The notes under the pieces were generated by a model, which searched no databases, had not been told where the DNA came from, and saw nothing but the letters and a program-made list of their open reading frames with translations. Shown one piece after another: positions 1-5,906 of a stretch of 6,486 nucleotides of DNA (position 1 is the stretch's first letter; each line of letters begins with the position of its first letter). The DNA comes from Pseudomonadota bacterium (GTDB lineage: Bacteria > Desulfobacterota > Desulfobacteria > Desulfobacterales > Desulfobacteraceae), in the NCBI GenBank assembly GCA_018816605.1, contig JAHIVS010000234.1:1-6486 (forward strand), in the 5' to 3' direction. Position numbers and translations under genes: made by a program.

Positions 1-1662
1 ATCAAGGCCGGAAAAGATTGCGGCCCCCTATTGGATACCTACGGACCCGGCCGGGTCATTTTCAGGAACAAGCGCTCTGTTATCAAGGGCTTTCCCAAAA
101 GAAAACCCTGCCTCATACCCCTCAAGGGCGATTCCGAAATAATTTCATGGGTCAACCGGGAATATGAAAACCCGGATTGTCTGCCCGTGAAGGGCTTGGC
201 AGAAGATCCCAGAATTGCCTGCCTGGCAGGCCTGGCCAAACGCATCAAGCCCGAAAAAATCCTGGTGATCTGCAGCTCCAAAGCCAAGGTGGAAGCCGTT
301 GAAACGGCATTGGGCGCACATGTGGCCATTGATGTGGCCAAATTTGATGAAACCATGACCCTGCTCCAGCGGGACCGGAGTGCGGCCTGGTTTTCCAGAC
401 AGGACGGGGCAAGGCTTCTGATCTGCTCTGAGATCGGCAGCGAAGGCAGAAATTTTCAATTTGTCCACCATCTTTTTTTGTTTGACCTGCCCAAGAACCC
501 GGAACTTCTGGAACAGCGCATCGGCCGGTTGGACCGCATCGGCCAGAAAAATCAGATCTGCATCCATGTGCCCTTTATCATAAACTCGGTTGGGGAAGTC
601 CTGGCCCACTGGTATATGAAAGGATTGAATTTATTCGAAAAAAACATCACCGGCGCCCACACAATATGCAGGCAATTTGAAGACAAGCTGGACCATTTGC
701 TCCGGGAGACAAGGGCTCTGGGAAAAATTCCCCTAAACGTGCTGGACCCTTTGCTGGAAAAGGCGGCCCTTTACACCGCCAAAACCCAAAAAGAACTGGA
801 CCTGGGCAAAAACATTCTGCTGGAACTCAATTCATTTAAGCCTGAACCGGCACAGGCATTAATCAATGCTATTCAACACATGGACCAGGACCCCTGTCTT
901 GAACGATTGCTTGAACGGCTGCTGGACTATTACGGCATTGACATGGACAAAAGCGCTGATATGCAGGGGGGAAAAATCATCCGCCTTGCAATGGACCGGC
1001 CCGTGGACGAAGCATTTCCCGCCCTGCCCCGGCATGGAGAGGTCGTCACCTTTGACCGGCAGACGGCCATTTCCAGGGAAGATATCGGTTTTTTTAACTG
1101 GGACCACCCGTTTGTGAACCAGGTGCTTGATTTTTTCATTACCAGGGGGGAAGGTATCGCATCCACCGCCTGCATAAAGGGAGAGGCTTTGCCCGGGCTC
1201 TTTCTTGAGTCTGTATTTGTTCTGGAATGTACCGCCCCTGCCCCTTTGAACATGGAGCGGTTCCTTCCCTGGGAACCCATTGGGATACTTGTCAGCCCGA
1301 CAGGGGCAGACCTTAGCGAACAGGCGCCTTTCCCTGACTTTTTTACCCGCCTTGAACCCGATGTTCCGGGCTGGTTCATGGAGTTTGAGCAGATCAAGAC
1401 CCAGCTGATTCCCGATCTGCTCGCCCGGAGCAAATCCCTGGCCCGAAAAAAGGCCGACCGGATCATGGCTGCTGCCAGGGAACAGATTTTGACCACCATT
1501 GGCAAAGAGACAAAAAGATTAATTGCATTGCAGAAAATAAACCCGAACATTCATGCAAGTGAAATCAGTGCAGCCCAAGAAAACATAAAAGAACTGCTCG
1601 ACCACCTGTCCCGGGCAGAGCTGCGTCTGGATTCAGTGCGACTGATCCGGATTAAGCCCTGA
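1..1662 (+). CDS. rapA: RNA polymerase-associated ATPase RapA, C-terminal part (5' end outside window)
   Basis: RapA is a Swi2/Snf2-family ATPase that binds RNA polymerase in the cytoplasm and helps recycle it after transcription. The reading frame is open from base 1, so a TTG at 31 is not a credible start; 553 codons are visible of a protein that is about 970 residues in E. coli. Numbering from base 1, the fragment shows the RapA-like segment FRNKRSVIKGFPKR (21-34), helicase motif IV KILVICS (86-92), motif V SEIGSEGRNFQF (143-154) and motif VI EQRIGRLDRIGQ (171-182). The rest matches the RapA C-terminal domain, including FDRQTAISRED and the terminal KINPNIHASE and LRLDSVRLI stretches, which I recognise from memory of E. 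coli RapA. Walker A and DEAH motifs must lie upstream. The stretch between GFPKR and motif IV looks about 20 residues shorter than in E. coli. Stop is TGA at 1660-1662. Identity is confident; completeness cannot be judged. Confidence 0.93.
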   Translation: MKAGKDCGPLLDTYGPGRVIFRNKRSVIKGFPKRKPCLIPLKGDSEIISWVNREYENPDCLPVKGLAEDPRIACLAGLAKRIKPEKILVICSSKAKVEAVETALGAHVAIDVAKFDETMTLLQRDRSAAWFSRQDGARLLICSEIGSEGRNFQFVHHLFLFDLPKNPELLEQRIGRLDRIGQKNQICIHVPFIINSVGEVLAHWYMKGLNLFEKNITGAHTICRQFEDKLDHLLRETRALGKIPLNVLDPLLEKAALYTAKTQKELDLGKNILLELNSFKPEPAQALINAIQHMDQDPCLERLLERLLDYYGIDMDKSADMQGGKIIRLAMDRPVDEAFPALPRHGEVVTFDRQTAISREDIGFFNWDHPFVNQVLDFFITRGEGIASTACIKGEALPGLFLESVFVLECTAPAPLNMERFLPWEPIGILVSPTGADLSEQAPFPDFFTRLEPDVPGWFMEFEQIKTQLIPDLLARSKSLARKKADRIMAAAREQILTTIGKETKRLIALQKINPNIHASEISAAQENIKELLDHLSRAELRLDSVRLIRIKP

Positions 1663-1736
1663 CGGGCACTCCGGGCTGATCCGCTTCCCATCAAAGAGCG
1701 GACAAAAGTTAAGACCTTTTGAAATTGACGATATCC
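1663..1736. other. Convergent intergenic gap with two weak hairpins
   Basis: This 74-bp gap separates the ends of rapA (+) and the cysteine-cluster gene (-). It contains the inverted repeat TCCGCT (1680-1685) / AGCGGA (1697-1702) with an 11-nt loop, and CAAAAG (1703-1708) / CTTTTG (1716-1721) with a 7-nt loop. A further GCCC/GGGC pair (1656-1667) spans the rapA stop codon. None is followed by a T-tract on either strand, so none is a convincing intrinsic terminator. They may still slow or end transcription from either side. Confidence 0.25.
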
Positions 1737-2216
1737 TTATTGTTCAAAAGTCTCTGCTTTGAATTCAGCATAGATCCGGGCCAGACATTTTTCTGCCTTA
1801 TCCAAAGGCATGTCCAGCCTGTCAAGCACAGACTGGCAGTGTTTTTCCCTTGAGATGGGACAGGCTGAATCAATTCCGACAATCCCCTTTTCAGTATAGG
1901 TATAGGGATAAAGCCGGCAGATCAGGGGACGGCAGTCATAGGGCAGCTGGCACCCTGTTGGGGTCAGCATAGTGCAATTTCTTTCCCGGGTTTTCTTTAG
2001 TACACGGACCTTGCCGTCCGGTCTTACGATCAAGGGCAGCCAGTCAGGATCATATTTTGGCTCAATATCCTCAAGAATCGGGGATTCGATGGTTGAAAAA
2101 TCCTGATGCCCGAGAAATTCAGATATGCGGTGCATATCTCCTGTGGTCAAATTAACCTGGTAATTTTTACAACAGGAAGTTCCGGCCTGGGCACAACTCA
2201 TACAAGACAGCGTCAT
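1737..2216 (-). CDS. YkgJ/UPF0153-type cysteine-cluster protein (putative zinc- or iron-chelating)
   Basis: A 159-residue soluble protein with no signal peptide or membrane segment. The N-terminus carries the hallmark cluster C5-x2-C8-x6-C15-C16, followed by C81, C89, C95, C100 and C119 in a pattern typical of the CxxCxxCC / YkgJ-like family (for example CRLYPYTY at 100-107, and C119-P120). C127 and C144 are extra. Family members are thought to bind zinc or an iron-sulfur cluster, but their biochemical role is unknown, so no reaction is assigned. The length is usual for a stand-alone member. The ATG start is supported by an AGGAG Shine-Dalgarno 6 nt upstream and places the first cysteine at residue 5. 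The gene is convergent with rapA and divergent from the nuclease-helicase, and is probably monocistronic from the promoter at 2287-2314. Family assignment is confident; function is not. Confidence 0.85.
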   Translation of the reverse strand: MTLSCMSCAQAGTSCCKNYQVNLTTGDMHRISEFLGHQDFSTIESPILEDIEPKYDPDWLPLIVRPDGKVRVLKKTRERNCTMLTPTGCQLPYDCRPLICRLYPYTYTEKGIVGIDSACPISREKHCQSVLDRLDMPLDKAEKCLARIYAEFKAETFEQ

Positions 2217-2222
2217 AAAAGA

Positions 2223-2227
2223 CTCCT
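2223..2227 (-). promoter_or_regulatory. Shine-Dalgarno of the cysteine-cluster gene
   Basis: The reverse strand reads AGGAG, then 6 nt (TCTTTT), then the ATG at 2216. This is a near-ideal site and fixes the start. Confidence 0.75.
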
Positions 2228-2251
2228 GAACAATAAGTTTGATTGAAAAAC

Positions 2252-2267
2252 AGATTTAAAAAAATCT
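2252..2267 (-). other. Small AT-rich hairpin in the leader of the cysteine-cluster gene
   Basis: AGATTT and AAATCT form a 6-bp stem around a 4-nt loop. In the minus-strand transcript the stem is followed by GTTTTTC. It lies about 35 nt upstream of the start codon, inside the predicted leader. It resembles a very weak terminator or attenuator, but an A/T stem this short is probably not stable. Confidence 0.15.
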
Positions 2268-2286
2268 CATTCCACCATTTTTGCTG

Positions 2287-2314
2287 AATATAATGAGGGT
2301 TATATAAGAGTCAA
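2287..2314 (-). promoter_or_regulatory. Candidate sigma70 promoter for the cysteine-cluster gene
   Basis: On the reverse strand, TTGACT (2314-2309) is followed after 16 nt by TATATT (2292-2287). Each hexamer has one mismatch to consensus. Transcription would begin near 2280, giving a leader of about 64 nt before the ATG at 2216. This is prediction from sequence match only. Confidence 0.5.
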
Positions 2315-2373
2315 GGGCCCATGAAAATCCCTGTAAAATAAATATCTTTCCCAAATCAAAGGGTTTCTGCTTG

Positions 2374-2383
2374 ATCCCGGGAT
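2374..2383. promoter_or_regulatory. Perfect 10-bp palindrome, possible operator
   Basis: ATCCCGGGAT is a perfect inverted repeat without spacer. It sits between the two divergent promoters, 13 bp upstream of the -35 box of the nuclease-helicase promoter and 60 bp behind the -35 of the cysteine-cluster promoter. The position suits a regulator-binding site, but I recognise no specific regulator and a single short palindrome can arise by chance. Confidence 0.25.
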
Positions 2384-2396
2384 TGGAAGCCGCCAC

Positions 2397-2426
2397 TTGA
2401 TAATTCTCCCTGTCCTGTTATATGAT
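2397..2426 (+). promoter_or_regulatory. Candidate sigma70 promoter for the nuclease-helicase gene
   Basis: TTGATA (2397-2402) and TATGAT (2421-2426) are separated by 18 nt, each with one mismatch to consensus. An alternative -10, TATATG at 2419-2424, is preceded by an extended TGT and gives a 16-nt spacer. Transcription would start near 2431-2434, leaving a leader of roughly 37 nt before the GTG start at 2470. Confidence 0.5.
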
Positions 2427-2457
2427 CTGGTATGGAAAAAGACAAGAACTTTGATAA

Positions 2458-2461
2458 AAGG
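2458..2461 (+). promoter_or_regulatory. Shine-Dalgarno that supports the GTG start of the nuclease-helicase
   Basis: AAGG lies 8 nt before GTG 2470. An in-frame TGA at 2464-2466 blocks any earlier start in this frame, so GTG 2470 is the first possible start and gives a complete N-terminal domain. Confidence 0.5.
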
Positions 2462-2469
2462 CGTGACGT

Positions 2470-4914
2470 GTGATTGAAAAGGAAACCATCCGGGTTTCTG
2501 TCAGGGACCTGGTGGCTGCCACAGGAGCAAAAAAGGACCTGTCCAATGCCTTTATCAGCCGCACAAGGGGCGTTGTCGGTATCCAAGAGCACACAAGGAT
2601 CCAGGCCATGCGGCCCGAGGGCTATGCAAAGGAAGTCCCTGTTTCAACCCGGGTGGACCATGATCATTTTGTCCTGGATATTTTCGGGAGAATCGACGGC
2701 ATGATGGTGTCCGAAGACCGGGTGCTGGTGGAAGAAATAAAGACCTGCCGGCAGGATCCTGATTTTCTGTGCCAAAACCCGATTCCTTCCCACAAGGCCC
2801 AGCTCAAATGCTATGGGTATATGGTTGTAAAAGAAAAAGGCCTTGAAACCATAGACCTTCGGCTCACCTATGTCCACCCCTTGTCTAAAGAAACAGGAGA
2901 ACGGACAAAAACATATACAGGCATTGATCTGAAACTTTTCTTTGACCAAACCATTGCCGCGTACATGGCACAGCTTGAGAACCTGGCTGCCTGGAAACGT
3001 ATCCGGAATCAGTCCATTGAGCATCTTTGTTTTCCCTATGCAGACTTCAGGGACGGCCAGCGAACCCTTGCCGAAGCTGTCTATAAAATCATCAAAAACA
3101 AAAAAATCCTTTTTGCACGGGCACCAACCGGTACGGGCAAAACCATTGCCGCCCTCTTTCCTGCCATCAAATCCCTGGGTCTGGGCCAGATTGACAAAAT
3201 ATTTTATCTCACGGCCAAAACCCTGGGTCGGACAGTGGCCGCCAAAGCCCTCAGGGACCTGGGTAAAACCGGAGCCAGGCTCAGGTCCGTGATCCTCACG
3301 GCCAAACAGAAAATCTGTTTTATGCCGGACAAGCATTGCGACATGGACATCTGCCCCTATGCCCAGGCTTATTATACCAAACTGGACCAGGCCATGGCCG
3401 AAGTTGTGAAACATGAATTATTTGACCAGGAATTGATCCAAACCATGGGAAAGACCTATCAGATCTGTCCTTTTGAGCTTTCCCTGGACATTTCCCTTGT
3501 CTGCGATGTCATTGTCTGCGACCTCAACTATGCCTTTGACCCCCGGGTGTATCTGAAGCGGTATTTTGACCAGAATACCCACAGGCTGACCTTTCTCATC
3601 GACGAGGCCCATAACCTGCCCGACCGTCTACGCGCCATGTATTCTGCAGATCTCTTGAAATCCGATATTCTTAAGGCCCGGCAACTTGTCCGGGATATTG
3701 CCCCGGAGATTGGCCTTTCTCTGGTTGCCGTGCACAGGGAACTTGTCCGGCTCAAACCACGGGAACCGGGGGGAAAAAAGGCGGAACCAGCTTTTGATTC
3801 AGGCCAGGGGTCAATCTTCAGGGAATTGACAGACCTGCCAAAATCCTTTATCACGGAAATCGAGCAATTTGCTGCCAAAGCAGACCTTTGGCTGGACAAC
3901 CATCCGGAATCCCCCATACGGAGAGACCTGCTTGAATTTTATTTCACGGCCACCGCTTTTTTGACCATTGCCCGGTTTTTCGGTGATCATTACCGGTTTT
4001 TCATCCAGGGGCTGGGCGACCATGATATCCGGACCCAATTGTTTTGCATGGACCCCTCCCCGATCTTTTCCCGGCTCATTCAAAGGGGCCATTCCGCCAT
4101 CCTGTTTTCCGCCACTTTTTTCCCCACAGCCTATTACCAGGCCATCCTCTTTGGCACAAAAGAGGCGATCAATGGGTTTGATTCAAAAGCCGACATGGCC
4201 GAATCTGAAAAAATCATCCCCTATTCCATTGTGCTGCCCTCCCCTTTTCCAAGGGAAAACGTCAAGCTCCTGATTGCAGGGGGCATCCGGACAACCTACA
4301 GGGCAAGACAACACTCTTTTAAGGAGGTGGCCCAAATTATTGCCCTGACCACAAACAGCCGGCAGGGTAATTATATGGTTTTTTTCCCCTCCCATGCCTA
4401 TATGCGCCATGTGGCAGATATCGTTGAACAAGAGGGACTGGTGAAAAATATCCGGGTCCAGGCGCCCCAGATGGCCGAAGCGGAACGGGTGGCCTTCCTG
4501 GACCAGTTTACACAGGACAGCCAGGTGACCGGATTTGCGGTGATGGGAGGCATCTTCGGCGAAGGGATCGATCTTGCAGGAAACCGGCTCATCGGGGTGA
4601 TAGTGGTCGGTGTGGGCCTGCCCCAGATCTGTCCGGAACAGGACCGGATACAGGCCTATTACGACGCGGGCAATGAGGACGGATTTTTCATCGCCTACCA
4701 GATGCCCGGGTTCAACCGGGTTATGCAGGCCACAGGAAGGCTTATCCGAACGGAAACCGACAAGGGGGTGGTGGTCCTCATTGATGAACGGTTTACAAGA
4801 AAGACCTATCAGGATCTTTTCCCGGACGAATGGCATCCCTATGAAACCATCCGCACCGGCCTTGAATTAGAGGAAAGCCTCGCAAATTTCTGGGGGCACC
4901 AAAACAAAACTTGA
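2470..4914 (+). CDS. PD-(D/E)XK nuclease fused to XPD/DinG-like Fe-S superfamily 2 helicase
   Basis: An 814-residue predicted ATP-dependent DNA helicase with its own nuclease. Residues about 1-180 look like a RecB/Cas4-type PD-(D/E)XK domain: H41, D76 in GRIDG, the E89-I90-K91 pair in VEEIKT, and a QxxxY motif Q111-Y115 preceded by H108. The helicase follows the FRDGQ segment at 193-197: Walker A APTGTGKT (218-225), four candidate 4Fe-4S cysteines C283-x6-C290-x4-C295-x37-C333, DEAH box 378-381, SAT (547-549), motif V around GIFGEGIDLAG (694-704) and motif VI QATGRLIR (753-760). XPD/DinG enzymes are 5'-3' DNA helicases, and the fused nuclease suggests processing of DNA ends or branched DNA; both are inferred here. 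The start is GTG. All motifs of both halves appear intact. The arrangement resembles helicases I recall from Firmicutes but differs from DinG proteins carrying a DEDD exonuclease. No Cas genes are in the window. Domain assignment is confident; cellular role is open. Confidence 0.9.
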   Translation: MIEKETIRVSVRDLVAATGAKKDLSNAFISRTRGVVGIQEHTRIQAMRPEGYAKEVPVSTRVDHDHFVLDIFGRIDGMMVSEDRVLVEEIKTCRQDPDFLCQNPIPSHKAQLKCYGYMVVKEKGLETIDLRLTYVHPLSKETGERTKTYTGIDLKLFFDQTIAAYMAQLENLAAWKRIRNQSIEHLCFPYADFRDGQRTLAEAVYKIIKNKKILFARAPTGTGKTIAALFPAIKSLGLGQIDKIFYLTAKTLGRTVAAKALRDLGKTGARLRSVILTAKQKICFMPDKHCDMDICPYAQAYYTKLDQAMAEVVKHELFDQELIQTMGKTYQICPFELSLDISLVCDVIVCDLNYAFDPRVYLKRYFDQNTHRLTFLIDEAHNLPDRLRAMYSADLLKSDILKARQLVRDIAPEIGLSLVAVHRELVRLKPREPGGKKAEPAFDSGQGSIFRELTDLPKSFITEIEQFAAKADLWLDNHPESPIRRDLLEFYFTATAFLTIARFFGDHYRFFIQGLGDHDIRTQLFCMDPSPIFSRLIQRGHSAILFSATFFPTAYYQAILFGTKEAINGFDSKADMAESEKIIPYSIVLPSPFPRENVKLLIAGGIRTTYRARQHSFKEVAQIIALTTNSRQGNYMVFFPSHAYMRHVADIVEQEGLVKNIRVQAPQMAEAERVAFLDQFTQDSQVTGFAVMGGIFGEGIDLAGNRLIGVIVVGVGLPQICPEQDRIQAYYDAGNEDGFFIAYQMPGFNRVMQATGRLIRTETDKGVVVLIDERFTRKTYQDLFPDEWHPYETIRTGLELEESLANFWGHQNKT

Positions 4915-4928
4915 TTTTTTTTCATAAC

Positions 4929-4954
4929 CTGGCGAAAACAGCTTGTTTTCCCAG
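4929..4954. other. Strong bulged hairpin after the nuclease-helicase
   Basis: CTGG-c-GAAAACA (4929-4940) pairs with TGTTTTCCCAG (4944-4954): 11 base pairs, one bulged C at 4933 and a GCT loop. It begins 15 nt after the nuclease-helicase stop. No T-tract follows directly; the nearest run of seven T is about 25 nt downstream, and the T-run at 4914-4922 precedes the stem. It could be a non-canonical terminator, an mRNA 3'-end protector, or an operator overlapping the next gene's promoter. Confidence 0.45.
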
Positions 4955-4960
4955 CCGCTT

Positions 4961-4966
4961 TATACT
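4961..4966 (+). promoter_or_regulatory. Candidate -10 box for the YitT-type gene
   Basis: TATACT has one mismatch to the sigma70 -10 consensus and lies 36 nt before the ATG at 5002. No good -35 is found at the right distance; the region around 4938-4943 is ACAGCT, inside the hairpin. Either an activator is needed or the gene is read through from upstream. Confidence 0.3.
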
Positions 4967-4990
4967 ATTAGAGATGTCTTTTTTTAATTT

Positions 4991-4995
4991 GAGGT
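4991..4995 (+). promoter_or_regulatory. Shine-Dalgarno of the YitT-type gene
   Basis: GAGGT lies 6 nt before ATG 5002 and fixes the start. Confidence 0.7.
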
Positions 4996-5001
4996 AAACC
5001 A

Positions 5002-5859
5002 ATGAAATTTCAAAACATAACCTATTCCATCCCATGGAACCTGTTCCTGATCACCCTGGGCAACCTTATTCTTGCGGTGGGACTCAAAGCCATTATCATT
5101 CCCCACGGCATGATCACGGGCGGATTCTCGGGCCTTGGCATTCTGTTGCTCTACTCCACAGGGGCACTCACACCGGGCTTGTGGTATCTGATCCTGAATA
5201 TCCCCGTCTTCATCATTGGCTGGAAATTCATCAGCAAGCGATTTATGTACTACAGCCTCTACGGGATGATTACCCTGACCCTTATCATTGACCTTGTCAA
5301 TTTAAAGTTCGAGATAGCCGATCCCTGGCTTGCAACCCTTGCCGGGGGCATCTTCGTGGGAACCGGGGCCGGTATTGTGTTTCGATCCCTTGGGTCTTCG
5401 GGCGGTAATGACATCATCTCCATCCTGCTCAACCAGAAATTCGGGATCCGCATCGGGACCTATAATTTTATGTTCAATTTTGTGCTCTTTGCTTTCAGCT
5501 TCGGAACCCTGAAAACAGACCTGATCATTTATTCCATGGCCACAAGCTATATTGCCTCCCAGGTGATGGAATCCTGCATGACCCTGTTCAACCAACGGAA
5601 AATGATCATTATTATTTCCGGAAAGCCCAGGCTGATTGCCGATGAAATCATCAACAAACTCAAACGGGGTGCCACCTTTTTAAAGGGGGAGGGTGCCTAT
5701 ACCGGCGAAAACAAGGATATCATCCTGACCATTGTCAACACCTTCCAGATCAAACGCATGGAAGAGCTTGTCTTCAACATTGATCCCGATGCCTTTGTGA
5801 TCACGGAAAACACCTTTAATGTTCTGGGCAAGGGATTTTCCCAGAGGAAGGTGTATTAA
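5002..5859 (+). CDS. YitT family membrane protein (DUF161 core plus C-terminal DUF2179)
   Basis: A 285-residue inner-membrane protein of the YitT/DUF161 family, whose transported substrate, if any, is not established. Residues about 12-190 hold five or six hydrophobic segments (approximately 12-33, 42-73 possibly as two, 82-99, 112-128, 152-169 and 172-188). Family-type glycine-rich motifs are present: PHGMITGGFSGLG (34-46), LNIPVF (65-70) and FRSLGSSGGNDIIS (127-140). The soluble tail from about 197 matches DUF2179, with RGATFLKGEGAYTGE (222-236), DPDAFV (261-266) and VLGKGF (274-279) near the end, and probably faces the cytoplasm. The length is typical and nothing is missing. The start is set by the GAGGT site 6 nt upstream. 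It follows the nuclease-helicase on the same strand after an 87-bp gap with a hairpin, and is convergent with the SDR gene. I see no functional link to its neighbours. Family call is strong; function is unknown. Confidence 0.9.
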   Translation: MKFQNITYSIPWNLFLITLGNLILAVGLKAIIIPHGMITGGFSGLGILLLYSTGALTPGLWYLILNIPVFIIGWKFISKRFMYYSLYGMITLTLIIDLVNLKFEIADPWLATLAGGIFVGTGAGIVFRSLGSSGGNDIISILLNQKFGIRIGTYNFMFNFVLFAFSFGTLKTDLIIYSMATSYIASQVMESCMTLFNQRKMIIIISGKPRLIADEIINKLKRGATFLKGEGAYTGENKDIILTIVNTFQIKRMEELVFNIDPDAFVITENTFNVLGKGFSQRKVY

Positions 5860-5906
5860 CGCCCCCATTGCTGTCTTTCCGGACCAAGTTTCTTGTGGGC
5901 AGGCGC

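Noticed and set aside
31..33. TTG as the start of rapA
   Set aside because: The frame is open upstream to base 1 with RapA-like residues, and the ATPase lobe would be missing; the gene simply begins outside the window.
930..1550. 206-codon minus-strand open frame opposite rapA
   Set aside because: It covers the well-matched RapA C-terminal domain; its Ser/Arg-rich translation looks like a shadow.
2746..2816. Possible Cas4/AddB-type Fe-S cluster in the nuclease domain (C93, C101, C114)
   Set aside because: Cas4/AddB clusters use one cysteine before the domain and three after the QxxxY motif. These cysteines lie between or within the catalytic motifs, and only C187 follows at a distance.
2644..3414. 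256-codon minus-strand open frame opposite the nuclease-helicase
   Set aside because: It lies wholly inside a gene with intact motifs, is rich in F, G and H as expected of an antisense shadow, and shows no recognisable domain.
4183..4836. 217-codon minus-strand open frame opposite the helicase C-terminal half
   Set aside because: It is antisense to helicase motifs V and VI, has shadow-like composition and no family resemblance.
5824..5846. Inverted repeat TCTGGG / CCCAGA near the end of the YitT-type gene as a terminator
   Set aside because: It lies inside the coding sequence, encodes the conserved GKGF region, has an 11-nt loop and no T-tract.
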